From NCBI GenBank assembly GCA_014529385.2, contig CM043953.1, positions 62,251,872 through 62,309,871 of the forward strand: DNA of 58,000 nucleotides, written 5' to 3'. The stretch comes from Adiantum capillus-veneris. Taxonomy: Eukaryota > Streptophyta > Polypodiopsida > Polypodiales > Pteridaceae. The position numbers and the translations under genes are program-made. The notes below the pieces were generated by a model. That model saw nothing but the letters and a program-made list of their open reading frames with translations. It made no database searches and was not told where the DNA came from. Shown in pieces: positions 14,215 to 26,587 of this stretch (its first letter is position 1; every line of letters starts with the position of its first letter).

Positions 14215-16382
14215 CTGAGAGCTCTTTCTCGCACGCATTCTGCTTGCAACCCTTTCATCATTGCTTGCATAGCTAAAATTTCTGATGCCTTTTCCTCCCT
14301 GTGCAGCAAAACAGTACAAATAAAACTTCTCCCAAACTTAAGTCCTGTTATTGTCTTATTACCTGTCAGTATTTTACCTTAATGATTAACCATATATTAT
14401 CAGATAAAACTTCTCTGAAACTTAAGTCCTGGTATTGTCTTATTACCTGTGACTATTTTGCCTTAATGATTAACCATATATTATCAGAATCATAAGCTGT
14501 TGTAGCATACATAATCGACATTTAATGGTATTCTAGATAATTGCGAAAATAGTATGACACTTAGACATTTCCATAAGCAAATAAATGCATATACTATCTT
14601 CCAACAGATTGAGCAACATAATAAAGAAATACCTGAGAGCTCTTTCTTTCAGATACTCTGCTTGCAATTCATTCATCCTTGCTTGCAAAGCTATAAATTC
14701 CGATGCCTTTTCCTCCCTGTACACAAAGACAATCAAATTGAACAGAACAGTTTTGCAAAAAAACAAAACGTTTTGGAACTTTTATGCTTCATGATAGGGG
14801 AGATGTAGACGTGATTTTAGATTATTGCAAAAATAGTACGACACTTCAGACATTTCCATAAGCAAATAAATGCATATACTATCTTCCAACGGATTGAGCA
14901 ACATAACAAAGAAATACCTGAGAGCTCTTTCTTCCAGATACTCTGCTTGCAAAGCTATAAATTTTGATGCCTTTTCCTCCCTGTACACAAAACAATCAAA
15001 TTGAACAGAACAGTTTTGTAAAAAAACAAAACGTTTTGGAACTTTTATGCTTCGTGATAGGGGAGATGTAGACGTTATTTTAGATAATTACAAAAATAGT
15101 ATGACACTTCAGACATTTCCATAAGCAAATAAATGCATATACTATCGTCCAACGGATTGAGCAACATAACAAAGAAAGACCTGAGAGCTCTTTCTTCCAG
15201 ATACTCTGCTTGCAATTCATTCATCCTTGCTTGCAAAGCTATAAATTCCGATGCCTTTTCCTCCCTGTACACAAAAACAATCAAATTGAACAGAACAGTT
15301 TTGCAAAAAAACAAAAACGTTTTGGAACTTTTATGCTTCGTGATAGGGGAGATGTAGACATCACTGGGAAGATTAAAAACTAGTTAAGGGTCTCTTTTGT
15401 CAAAATTGCCAAAAAAGACTTCTGGGATCCTGCATTCTCTGCAAGCAGTAGTCAAATTTTCCAATGAAGGATGCAGCATAACTGGGCTTAATGTCGATGG
15501 CATTAAGCCAAGTTTATCCCCTCAGAGCTCCTCACTCACAGAAACAAAAAAAAGGTAATGGAGGCTACAAACTCCATCTTATAAGAAAGGAATCCTTGTT
15601 GCCTGCGCACCTCAGCCAATAGGCCTGGTTATATTTACACAGGAAAACATGACTAAGATGGCTCTCCCTGAAGAGAAGTGAAATTAATTTTTGCAATCTC
15701 TTCCAACAAAAAAGGCCTTCTCCGAAACTTCAGCTCTTTTAATGTCTCATTACCAGTTAGCACTTTGCCTTAATGTTTAAGCTTGCATCCTCAGAATCGT
15801 GGGCTGGTCTAGCTTACATAAGTGACCTTTGTTGTGGTTCTAGACTAGACGCACAGAACAAAGGGGTGGGCAGACTGCGGTCAAAAAACTTTGCATCTTC
15901 AGCTTGTAAGAAATGCTATGTATTCTCCCTTGACAGGGACATCCTTCTATAAACATCTTTGATTCTCGCTCCTCTCTCAAATCCCTTTGTTTGAGAAAAT
16001 GGTACGACTCCTTAAGCATTTCTACAATCAAATAATCCCATATATTATCTCGGAACGGGTTCTGTGTAACCTAAGAAAGAGATACCTTAGAGCTCTTTCT
16101 TGCAAACACTCTGCTTGCAGCTCAGTCATCCTTGCTTGCATAGCTATAATTTCTGATGTTTTTCCCTCCCTGTACATTTCGAAACAGAACAAATTGAACA
16201 GTATATTAATTTTAGTAATAAATGCAAGCTCAATTGGCTACAACACGGTAATCATTTGTCAATGAAGGATGCAGCATAACTGGCCTTTCACTCGTCACTT
16301 GCCGTGCAACAATCTTTGCCGCATCAACTTCTTGCTGAAGCTCTACCAATTTGTTTTTGAGCAAGCCCAATTCACACACATT
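14215..16382 (-). CDS. Coiled-coil gene, downstream exons with fivefold exon duplication
   Basis: Minus-strand exons with GT-AG borders. One exon of 84 nt may lie at 16299-16382 (LLKNKLVELQQEVDAAK). Five homologous exons follow at 16086-16169, 15181-15264, 14918-14980, 14633-14716 and 14215-14298. Each is preceded by '...acag' and followed by GTATYTC or GTCTTTC, and each encodes a unit like EEKASEFIALQARMNELQ. Four are 84 nt (28 codons, four heptads) and one is 63 nt (21 codons). Surrounding intron sequence is duplicated too, in units of about 255-285 bp. The five duplicates share one splice phase (2), which does not match the phase-0 exon at 16299, so a linking exon is missed or lost. The protein family is unknown to me; a long coiled-coil cytoskeletal protein is possible. 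No start or end is visible. Confidence 0.5.
14322..14490. repeat. Tandem pair of ~83-bp intronic repeats
   Basis: Two adjacent copies of a segment starting 'cttctcccaaacttaagtc' and ending near 'atatattatcag'. Diverged relatives lie near 14008-14095 and 15710-15805, so the segment belongs to the same duplication history as the exon array. Confidence 0.7.
15365..16085. other. Intronic or intergenic stretch with diverged repeats
   Basis: Apart from the diverged repeat near 15710-15805 and intron homology just upstream of the exon at 16086, no gene is recognised here. A minus-strand reading near 15990-16010 (MLKESYHFLKQRDL) could be another coiled-coil exon, but I could not fix its borders. Confidence 0.3.
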
Positions 16383-16495
16383 CTGCAGGCAATTCAAGAA
16401 GTAATAATCTCTTCTGAGAAGGCCATCCTGGTTACACAGAAAATCATCAACCCATGAACTGAACCAAAGTAAGCAAGTGATTATGAAGGCGGCCG

Positions 16496-16545
16496 GGTGT
16501 GTGTGTGTGTGTGTGTGTGTGTTGGGGTGGGGGGGGGGGGGGGGC
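16496..16545. repeat. (GT)n followed by poly(G)
   Basis: About 26 bp of GT repeats, then 'ttggggt' and a run of about 17 G. Simple sequence with no evident function. Confidence 0.85.
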
Positions 16546-16934
16546 ATCTCTAAATAAACCATTGGCTTACGATCACTACACGGCAGCATTTAAATTTTAT
16601 ACCATCAAGGCATGTTAATCCTGATTCATAAGTCCAAGCGATTGTCGACTACCAGGTTCACTGACCGCTATCTTTTACCCACCCTTGACCACTTGATTGA
16701 GCAGCATGTACTAATCTTGTTTTCAGCCATCATAAGTGGCCCTCTCTCCTCCTAACATAAAGGACATGCACTATTCATCTGCACCAGCCTCTTGTATATA
16801 TCTTTTCCCCTGCTGCATCCCTGAACTCTCCTACCTGCTTTGCTTTCTATCTTTGTTACTCTGCTTCCTGCGCCTCGCTGTTACCCTTGCAGCTATATTT
16901 CGCAGTTTGTACTTCTTTCTTCCCCTTCAGCCAT

Positions 16935-17480
16935 GGTTTGGACGATTTCATTGTCTATTACGAGAGGGCTTCGGGCCTCTGTCTAGTGTAATGGATTACA
17001 CTAATCAGAGCGAGTTATGCACGCATAGAGAAGCTATAGTATGGAGCTCAACATGCTCTAGCAGAGGTCCCGTTCACAAGCAAGTGACAGATTTCTTCCA
17101 GACCAATTGCCCAAGACACGTCACTTTTCAGCTCATGGAGAGCAACAGAGATTAGTAGATATCGATGCCCACGCCCCTCTTACACATCATGTCACTGATT
17201 TATCTACCATCACCGCATCAATGCCATCACTGAGAGGCAAAGAGCATTTTCTTTATAGAGGAAGAGATTGATCCCATGATGCAATGCCCAATGAGAGAGT
17301 TTATGTGATGATACTTACAGTGAGACAGATGCTAACAGCTGGCTCTACTGGTTCAGTCATTTTTTTGCATTTTAGAGTCTCTTACATTAAATCTTTTGAA
17401 CTTTTTATACCGGATATTTGTAGGCTTTCAGGCCCTCTTGGAAACGGAAAGAAACATTTCATTTTCATTCATTTCTCTGA
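16935..17480 (+). mobile_element. TC-LINE copy G, degraded 3' fragment
   Basis: The + strand reads FGRFHCLLREGFGPLSSVMDY, the conserved segment after the zinc motif. It continues to HKQVTDFFQ at 17075-17101, the C-terminal motif with its first Gln changed to His. Further on, 'aaacatttcattttcattc' near 17454-17475 looks like a decayed tail, directly followed by copy H. Upstream sequence at 16736-16930 is open but not recognisable. Confidence 0.6.
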
Positions 17481-17488
17481 GAGAGACA

Positions 17489-18195
17489 ATGAAGAAAGAG
17501 ATGGCCAAACTCAAGGCAGAAATTGCCTCCCTCCGAGACCGCCATTCATGTGAAGAAGGGTAGATTGTACAGGCGAACAAAGAATCCATGAAGGAAGAGG
17601 TTACAAAAGCAATCGCAGAGAGCACTGAGGGCAAGATGGAGGCCACCAAAGATAGATGGGTGGAGAGTAAAGCGGAACATCAAGAAAGAGGTTAAGGAGG
17701 AGGCGGAGGAAGAAGCTAGAGAGGACGCCAAGAAGAAGAAATGCCTTCTCGTACACACTACCCTTGACGAGGAGGAGATGCATCATGCCCACCAACTCAA
17801 CATAAGAGTCACCAACATAGTGGAAAAGAAAGACTCCACACCCGACATGGCTGGTAGAGAACTATGTGCCAAGCTTGGGTACAAAGAAAAAGAGCCACTC
17901 CCCTTTCAACAAGATTTGGAGAGCCGGAAAAGACTAAACGAGAGAGAGGTCCCTCACCCTCCAATTTTCTCCAAAGAGGCAAGGAACTCTTTCATTAGAA
18001 GAGGGTGATTCTATGAGCATCGAGCACTCACCGATTTCCCCATCTACATAGACAATGACCTCACACCGATACAAGTATAACATAGACAGGCATGTATGCT
18101 TAGGGTACTCAAAGCACGCCAAGAAGGGAAGAAGGCATCGTACCGCAATGGCCACATCATCGTTAATGGGAAGGTGTTGCATAGGGACTCGCAAC
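17489..18195 (+). pseudogene. ORF1 of copy H (family 2), broken
   Basis: Pieces in changing frames: MKKEMAKLKAEIASLRDR (coiled coil), KEEVTKAIAESTEGKMEATK, CLLVHTTLDEEEMHHAHQLN followed by IRVTNI (start of the RRM-like part), LCAKLGYKEKE, IYIDNDLTPIQV, ACMLRVLKARQEGKKAS and IIVNGK. The order matches ORF1 of copy M. A one-base deletion lies just before the position of the ORF1 stop; the stop with its context 'tagggactcg' is kept at about 18181-18190. Confidence 0.7.
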
Positions 18196-19060
18196 ACACA
18201 ACATGACAAGATTCACATTGCGGTTTGGAACTGCACTGGTGATCTATGTACACACCCAGAGCGACTAGAGGTGGTGATGAGCAATCGAGACATTGTCCCT
18301 CACAGAGACAAACAAGAACCCAGAGGGGCCTACGGAGGTTCCACAAATTCCAGTGAGAGTCCAACTACCGGAAGTGTACGCGCAAGAACGCTTCCCGAGT
18401 ATCTAGAGGAATGGTCGTTCTCCGCATACAAGAGTGGTGGACGATGATACAGATTGTAGCAAAAGATCCACAAGCCCATTTCATTTGGATTTGCTTGAAG
18501 ATTACCCAAGAGCAAATTATATACAACGTCCTATGTTACTTTGCACCCACAGACTGAAGATTCGCTACCAATGACCAGAAGGAGAGTGGGGAGGGAGAGT
18601 CATCAAACACATGCTTGATGGAGGGGATTATGAAGTGCTCTACACTCGGGGAAGTTTTCCTCATTGGAGACTTCAACGCTCCAACATGTGGCCACCAGTG
18701 CCCGACCTATGCTTTCAAGGACCCACAAATACCACATACTACAGAGGAGGACCTCATATGAGCCTTCGTAGACAACCCACCCCACTGCCTATGGACGCTA
18801 TTTACTTTGATAGGGCTCCCAACAACATCTCAGTATGTATAACGGGATGGCACTTTGACCTATGCCTAGAGGTCTATTGAGCATGCTACATGGAGTCGCA
18901 GAGGGAGAGAGGGGGGGTACTAGCGGTTTATATCATGGCACCTCGGAAGGCTATACATCTCATTAGCTCTTTCACTATCCCATCCATCCCCATCAAAGCC
19001 GCCCATGCCTACCCCTCTCTTTCTTTCACTGGAGCCACCATCTTCAACGCACCTGCTACA

Positions 19061-19467
19061 TGTTATGGAATTGATATTCTACTATTTATTGCAGCTGAAC
19101 ACATGTGGAAAAGGCTTGACCGATCTAGTCCTATGCGAACAAATATATAATTTGTACATTTTATGAGCTTTTGCCATTTATGACCGGCCCGCCAGTTTGT
19201 ACTCACATTGACCATTCAAGAAATCTATAAATCAAACACGTGCAAGAGGGAAATGGTCACTCTTGCACGGGAGGAGATTGCACCCAGTGTTCGTGTCTTT
19301 CTTCTCTCCTCTCCTCTCTTCTCTCTCGTTGTGCTGGCGTAGCACTCCGCTCTAGGAGGTGCATCTGCACGTGCTCTTTCGCTCCTCCTACTCTCTGTCT
19401 CTCTCTATTCGTGTTGTGCTCGATTATGGATTTATTTGCAGGGCACACCGCGCCTCCATATGTAGCA
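19061..19467 (+). repeat. 5' LTR of element 1
   Basis: Starts TGTTATGGAATTG and ends TATGTAGCA. A TATA-like 'tctataaatc' lies near 19222-19231. It is shorter than the 3' LTR because about 65 bp between 'ttatggattt' and 'tttgca' are missing. Confidence 0.92.
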
Positions 19468-19468
19468 G

Positions 19469-19480
19469 TGGTATCAGAGC
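19469..19480 (+). promoter_or_regulatory. Primer binding site of LTR element 1
   Basis: tggtatcagagc, complementary to the 3' end of plant initiator tRNA-Met, one base after the LTR end. Confidence 0.92.
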
Positions 19481-19792
19481 AATGGAAACAATCTTGGAAT
19501 TGCAATTACTGTTAAGGAAGCATGGATACCGAGAGAACAATGGCTATGATGAATACAGCTAAGTTATTTGAACCCTTTTCTTTCAATATATAGGGATGTA
19601 TGTGTACATTTTGTGGGAAAAGATGCTTGGCATGCAAATCTTGAATTACAAGTCGAAAGGGCGCTTATAGATTGATTTTTGGAGAGCTAGCTTGGTCGGA
19701 TGATTTTGTCTTTTAAAATATTTAATCTCATATAATACGATTGTTGTAGAGTACATAGCGTGAAAAGTAATAAAATGGTTGAATGAGGTTCA

Positions 19793-19905
19793 AAAGTTTT
19801 TTAGTAACCCTCCACAACCTTCGACTTTCGAGACATTTTTTAGTAACCCTCCACAACCTTCGACAGTTTTTTAGTGACCTTCGACTTTCGGGACATTTTT
19901 TTCGA
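19793..19905. repeat. Short direct repeats in LTR element 1
   Basis: Three imperfect copies of 'ttttttagtaaccctcc' / 'caaccttcgac' and 'ttcgactttcgRgacatt' in a row. Function unknown. Confidence 0.65.
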
Positions 19906-20200
19906 CACCGACTGGGATTACCACTCCCCATACTACTCCAATCACCTCACCAAAGAGCAAGCTGAAATCCACGACCGTGAACATGTTCCTCCCACTAACC
20001 TCACCTTGTCTAACCAATGGTATGGTAATCACAAACCCTATTTCTCCCACCTGGAATACAACCATTGGCTCTCACGCGACCCTCAAAACACCCGACCCGA
20101 ATGGAAGGCCATGACCCCCCTCACCGACGGATACAATTGGGAAGCTGATCCCCACCACATTTACAGTGAATCCAAACCTGTGTCAAACCAACCTATGTAA
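19874..20200 (+). CDS. Uncharacterised 108-codon ORF inside LTR element 1
   Basis: An open frame rich in H, Y, N, P and W (for example SNQWYGNHKPYFSHLEYNHW). It does not look like gag, protease, RT or integrase and has no signal peptide or membrane segment. It may be a captured host-gene fragment or a chance frame. I do not recognise it. Confidence 0.3.
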   Translation: MTFDFRDIFFDTDWDYHSPYYSNHLTKEQAEIHDREHVPPTNLTLSNQWYGNHKPYFSHLEYNHWLSRDPQNTRPEWKAMTPLTDGYNWEADPHHIYSESKPVSNQPM

Positions 20201-22170
20201 ATAATTGGCAGCCTCCTCGCATTTTTTTTTGTTATTTGTTTTCAACACATTGAGCATATCGCTTTATTTTTTTATTTTTTAAATGAGTCCTTTACTTTAA
20301 CCAACCGCTAGCATCTTTTAAACTATTTACTTTGAGTCATGTATCTTCTCAGAAATTTTGTCTCCTTTTCCCCCCCAAAAACACGACCCCTTGCCACAAC
20401 TAACTCAATATACATACTCTGTAATTGCAACTCTTCACCCCTTCCCCTCTTACTTAGTTGAACAACACACAATTGGTCACAATACTTATTTATTTTGGTT
20501 ACGATAAACAAGCTAACTTACAAAGGATAAATAAACTTTTACCAACTCCTTTATTTTGTTTATATCAAGTCCGTACGCTTGTAGTTTGCCATCCTGTCCA
20601 TATACGTAATATACATATGTAATCACATCACACTTTAAACACACACATACCCATAAATATTACACCTTGGAAAACTGCACTACGACGATCTAAATCGTTT
20701 TTGTAAATCAAATCCCACTCAGCATTATCATGTTGTACCACCCAACGTGCATAGCCCACACAAGTAGAAGCCCGCCGCATTTCATATGACACCCCATGAT
20801 AATCGCATTTTAATACAAGTTTACCTTAACGATCTTGCCATTTTTTTAGAATTCTTATATAGCTGCGCGAGCGATTCCCTATTGACAAGAAGCAACGACA
20901 TTTTATAATTATCCCTTTTCAGTGATGCACTCTAATGGACTCTGCACTTTGAAGTTGGCTTCCATGTTATAGTATTGAAGTTATTATTGCATCTTGCTTA
21001 ATCTAGCTTCTGTATGACCCGTCTCCTGTTACTTTTATTACTCCTTTGTGAAAAACTACCTTTTCGTGCAAGATACTTATTCCTATCCATGACTTTGATG
21101 CCAACCCCTTTTGCATTATGTGCTTAATTTTAACGTGTTTTGAATATGTCCTCATTAACCGTCAGATAACTGTGTCTTTACTCACGTACACCATTGACTT
21201 TGTGCCCTAATTTTGCACTTACCTCTTTGGTCTTCTAGCTCCTTACCGACGGTTATGTAAGTAAATGATCATATTTTGAAATGGCACTTACTGTTCTCTA
21301 CATACACCACCATAATGAGGCTATCTGTCGAATACCCACTACTTGTCCTAATTTCCGTTATTCTATCCAATCCTTGTTTTCACACTATCAGCTAATATCA
21401 TAAGTAAATATTCGCTTCTCTCACACAGAAATTTGTCTCAAATACACTGTGAGGAAATCTAACTCAAAAAATGTAAGATCCAACTTCACGCACTTCACTT
21501 ATTCGAGGATGCTTCCCATTTTCTTTGAAAATGTTCTCATTACTCACAAGACTTTCTTATGACCTACTTACTTAATAGTCTATCTCCACTGGTTGCTCTA
21601 TATTTCCTAAATTTGTCGATCACTAGTTTGCCGATCATCCTAAGTATGTATATTTCACTAATAAGTAGGATAATTTGTCATGAGGCTCACTCCTCACACC
21701 GTAAATCCCTTTCTATTATTTTTACAGTGTTACTTATCACATTCAGGTGATATTCCACTAGGAATATTCTAACAGATTATCGGCTGGCATTCTTTGTGTA
21801 CCGATCCACTATCTAACATAATATTTTACTCAGCACTTCATTTGCTAAGTATGCTAGCTCTCTTGTCTACAACTGCAACAACCTCTTGATATGTCTACTA
21901 CTCCCATTCAAAAACAAAAAGAAGGTTATTTTTCTACATTGTCTTATCAACTAGATACTCCAACATTGCTACGGTCCAGGCTTACTACTCGCACTGTATA
22001 AAATTTTTATTGACATGATTATTCATTAGCTATGCAGCTTCTCATATGAGCTAGGGTGCTCTGGGATATCAAGCCACAGTTTGTAAGTGCTTTGCTAATG
22101 GAACATATTCTAATTTGGTGTCAAATAGGTGACAAATGTTTTCTTTTTTATGCCTTGCTTGGTCCATTCA
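20201..22170. other. AT-rich internal region of LTR element 1
   Basis: Nearly 2 kb without a coding frame longer than about 65 codons and without recognisable retroviral domains. I see no gene in it. Confidence 0.6.
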
Positions 22171-22177
22171 TCACTAG

Positions 22178-22375
22178 CACACAGATTCACCGATTTAGGC
22201 AGTGTGTAAACATTCATCCTGTGCCGATTCGCCGATTTAGACAACACAACACACAACAGATTCAGAAGTTTACATGATATCGGTGCAGATTCGCCGATTT
22301 AGGCAGCAGAAGTGCAGATTCTCCGGTTTAGGCAGCACGACAAATTCGTGTAGATTCACCGATTTAAGCAACACC
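22178..22375. repeat. Five copies of a CCGATTTAGGCA motif
   Basis: Repeated 'agattcNccgatttaggca' units start near 22183, 22222, 22283, 22313 and 22352, spaced 30-60 bp apart, in the 3' internal part of LTR element 1. They could be packaging or regulatory repeats; this is inference. Confidence 0.75.
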
Positions 22376-22830
22376 GACCACAAAATCATGCAGCAGTGAC
22401 TGGCCACCACTATAAGTGGTATGATTTTGTTACCCGGGTATACAAAATGAAGGATATTTGGATTTTGAAATGGGTATATATTAGCAGATATTTGGATTTG
22501 GATTTGGCATGGGTATATAATGATTTTCTGTCGCGACAGTATTTATGGAATTGGACTTGAGATTGATGAGAATTGATTATTGAATGATGAGTGTGACCAA
22601 TGATATCCTGATTTATCGGGGTATGACATATACTGCTTATTCTAGTGGTATGGGACATTAGAATAGGGAGTATGTGGATGACGGCAGACAGAAGCAATGT
22701 TGTTTAGTTTCAATATTTTTACTATATGCTAGTTTTTTGACACAGATTTCTAATCACTGTTTTTGACAAGTATCATTTGCAGATTTCTTATCTTTGCAAC
22801 TGAGGATGATTGCTTTCTAATGGAGAGATA

Positions 22831-23304
22831 TGTTATGGAATTGATATTCTACTATTTATTGCAGCTGATCACATGTGGAAAAAGCTTTTTGATTGATTTA
22901 GTCCTATGCAAACAAATATATAATTTGTACATTTTATAAGCTTTGGCTATTTATGAGACCGGCCGGCCAGTTTGTACTCACATTGACCATTTAAGAAATC
23001 TATAAATCAAATACGTGCAAGAGGAAAATGGTCACTCTTGCACACAGAGAGATTACACCCAGTGATCGTGTCTTTCTTCTCTCCTCTCCTCTCTTCTCTC
23101 TCACTCTGCCGGCGTACCACTCCGCCCTAGGAGGAACGTCTGCACATGCTCTTTCGCTCTCTCCCGCTCTCTGTCTCTCTCTGTTTGTGTTGTGCTCGAT
23201 TATGGATTTGTGCGAATCGTCAGGTATGTAGATTTGTTCGTTTATGGCTTGCTATGTGCTATTTCGAGTATTTTGCAAGGCACACTACACCTCCGTATGT
23301 AGCA
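22831..23304 (+). repeat. 3' LTR of element 1
   Basis: Homologous to 19061-19467 with scattered substitutions plus the extra segment near 23215-23275. It is preceded by a short purine-rich stretch 'tggagagata', a weak polypurine tract. Confidence 0.92.
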
Positions 23305-25356
23305 CTACACCTACTCCACACTCTACCATCCACTTCACACGAGAAATGGACGCCATTTACTTAGATTGGGCTCCCAACACCGTCTCCATGTGTATAATAG
23401 GATGGCACTTTGACCTATGTCTGGAGGTCTATTGTGCATGCCACATAGAGTCGCACACACACACACACACAGGGGAGGGGGGGTTGTTGTTGTAATAGTG
23501 GTTTATATTAAGGCAACTCATGAGGCTATACATCTCATTAGTTCGTTGAACATCCCACATAATCCTCATCAAAGCAGCCCATGCCTACCCCTCTCTTTCA
23601 TTCACTGGAGCCACCATCTTCAATGCCCCTACTCCACACTCTACCATCCACTTCACGCGAGAACTAGCCCCAAAATACTCAAAAAAGGTTCATGCAAGCC
23701 TTTGTCGGCTCGACCCATCCTCACCATTGTCCACACTCACCTCCTTGATCTCATGTCTTGACTCTTACATACATCAGCCCTCAACTCCTTTCCACAAATT
23801 ACTCACACCGGACATACTCCCCTCTCCCAAAAACTTTCTACAGAACCGCTAGTATAATAATGAGTGCAGAGAGCTTTATTGCACCCTACAAGCATAAAGA
23901 GTTCTTAGGAAGACATCTATTCCATGAGTATTGAAAGTGTGACACCTTGGTGGACTCTTAGAGAGCCCCGCCCGACCACACCCATTGAGGACCCACGCGC
24001 ATGGCATGATAATGCAAACAGGTTGTATTGAGGTCCATGGGCAACCTCGGATCCGAGAGCCACTCAAGCCACGACCTACCATCTCCACTTTCTTCACCAC
24101 AGATATGGTAACACGAGCTATACACCAACTACAGCACTACGCATCTGCTGAGCACACAAGACTACAGAGTGGGCAAGTCATTTACACACTCGACATCATA
24201 GTCCCTTTGATTGCAAACATATTCAATAGGGCTATGGCAGAAGGCTTCCCAAAGAAGTGGACTACATAAACTATTGTGCCTATTCACAAGTAGAATAACA
24301 CCCTGGACCCAGGGTATTACAAGACCACCATACCACAACCAAGCTCTGTGGAGAAAAACTTGAAGCAAAGCTCAGCTCAAATGAGAAAAGGGAGGGACTC
24401 AAAGCCGCTAACCAGGCAGGTTTTAGAAGGTAGATTACATCTTCCTTTTGCGTTGCCTCATTGATGGGACAAAAGCGCAGAAGAAGAGACTACACAGCTT
24501 CGTCGTGGACTTCCGAAAAGCATTCAATAAATTTCCACAAGAGAGGCTCTTTCAACGCCTCCACATCTTGGGTGTACCTTCACAGATTACCTAGGCTGTA
24601 TATGCTCTACATAAGCAAGTGATGGGGACTAGCACCATTCGTGTGAAGCAAGGATGCCCACTCTCCCGAACCTCTTCAGCATCTACATTGATGAGAGCCC
24701 ACATTACATATTGCGAGTTGGTGGCGAGGGTGTAGACCTGAGAGGCTTAACAATAATGAAAGTGTTCTGATCTCTAAGTCACGGGAGGACTTGGAGCGAC
24801 ACCTCAAGGCTCTTGATGAATGAGCCTTGGGAAAACCAACGTCATGATCTTTCATAGTTCAAGCGCAAACAGGAGTGCAACAGTCTTTATGTCTGCAAGT
24901 GGACAACCAGAGGGTGGTGGAGTCTTATGTATACTTGGGAGTCACCTTTTTCACCTCACCTAAGCGCTTCACCATGGCAAAGGCGGCTACAAATAGGCTC
25001 ACCAGAGGATATGCAGCTCTGGCCTTGCTAAAGAGGAGATGTCATTAGGCACACTTTCATGAGCCCTACACCAAGGGATGGCTCTTCAACACTTTGGTCA
25101 CCCCAGCTTTGATGTATGTTGCAACAATATGGGCCTCTGGACTATCAACCGCCTCATGGACACACGTTGAGAGACCACAAATATGTATGATATCGCACTT
25201 ATTCTACAACTGCCAACATGTCCTCAATACCAAACAGTATTATTAGAGCATAGTATACTACTCCACCCATGCTAGTCGAGGCTATTTTCCAAACAGTTTG
25301 CCTCATTCAGAGGATGAAAGACATGCCATTAGATAAACTCACAGTGCCTTCCAGGC

Positions 25357-26508
25357 TGTAAGGTACAACGGAAGTGAATGTTGAACTTTGCCCAAGATGA
25401 GTGCTCCGAACTATGCTCAAGATTTCCTTTTACTTACGGAAGGAAGAGCCTTCCGTTCCTTTATTGAGAGAGTGCAATGGATACAAACAAAGTGGAAAAC
25501 ACTGTGAATGAAGGTGCAGAGACTGAGAGATAGAGAGAGAAGAATACGACACCAGAAAAGTTGTCAAACCCTCCTCCGAAGGCCCCACTCTCCATGGCGA
25601 GAGCGGTCTACTATTGATTGCACAAATCTCTACAATGCTTGGACTTGCCAACGATGAGGACGACGACGAGATGGGTTGAAATCTGAAAATGCTAAGAGCT
25701 GAAATTTTATCAACTGAATTCTGACTCTATGTCGGTGACAACGACGATGCAACGACGACGCGCTGAAAACGCAGATGCTGAAATCTGTGTTTTCCGATTG
25801 AATCTGCAAGCTACGCTGGATCTAACCGTGCGGCGAGGATCCGTTGCGAGAAGGTGAGATCAACGAGGTTTGGGGGTTCTACTGCGGTATCTGACTGCTG
25901 AAAACTGAAAATGCTGAAGCTTCTTGTGGTCTTGTTGCGATGGAACTGCAAAACGCTAATCTGCCATGATGATGCAAAAACGTTAGGGGCTGAAACGCTA
26001 GGGAAATCTGCTGTGTCTTATTGTCACTGGGCTGATCTGCTGTGCAAAACGCTAGGCTGATGCTATGGATGAAAACGCAAGGCCTTCAGATGCAAAAACG
26101 CTAGATCTGCTGATGTGGGGGGAGTCTTACTGAGAAGGTGCATGTTGAACCTTGATTCCTGCTGCCTCTTCTGCCGGAAAGTGGTTTCTTATATACATGC
26201 TTGGCTAATTTGCCCTACCCAGTTCCCAACAAAAGTCACTTAAAAATAATAAGTGAAAAATGTCAAAAATAGGAAAAATAGGTCTATGCACTGTAAAAAT
26301 GCTCCTGCTAGGTTCTCATGGAAATCTGATGATCATGCTATGTGCAACCAGAGGATATGCATCTAATTCAAGTGTCTAAACATGCACAGTCTACGAACAC
26401 TCACAAAAGTGCCAGAACACTTCCTAAGCTAGGCTAACTGAACTGAATTGAACCCTTGCCATGAAGTAACTTGTCCACGTACACATAGGCTTAGATGTGC
26501 ACGTGACA
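25357..26508 (-). repeat. 3' LTR of element 2
   Basis: About 1.15 kb, closely similar to 29073-30259. It contains many short 'aaaacgctagg'-like units and a TATATAAG box on the minus strand near 26188-26200. Confidence 0.92.
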
Positions 26509-26587
26509 TCCCCTCCTTTTCAAAGTGAGGTATTGGTACCGAGCTGTATGGCGTCGAGGGAGATTGCCAACAACGTTTGGAATCCTA

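Larger units (their letters stand above)
19061..23304 (+). mobile_element. LTR retrotransposon 1, non-autonomous, inside copy H
   Basis: Complete structure: 5' LTR 19061-19467, one spacer base, primer site 19469-19480 (tggtatcagagc), internal region to 22830, and 3' LTR 22831-23304. LTRs begin TG and end CA. The 5-bp target duplication 'ctaca' is present at 19056-19060 and 23305-23309. The internal 3.36 kb has no recognisable gag, protease, RT or integrase, so it must have been mobilised in trans. Orientation follows from the primer site. Confidence 0.93.
18196..25356 (+). pseudogene. ORF2 of copy H: endonuclease and RT pieces
   Basis: The endonuclease start reads VAWNCTG-like (one residue of WNCNG changed) near 18218. 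AIHLISSFTIPSIPI and later segments match the copy M endonuclease. RT pieces after 23305 include FSTFFTTDMVTRAI-like sequence near 24088, IVPLIANIFNRAMAEGFPKKW, TIVPIHK and IYIDESPHYILRVGGEG. The YADD region is missing between LRGL and SLSHGR near 24750. A segment of roughly 300 bp (MDAIYxDxAPNN ... IHFTRE) occurs twice, before and after the LTR insertion, so it was duplicated before that insertion. Non-functional. Confidence 0.7.
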
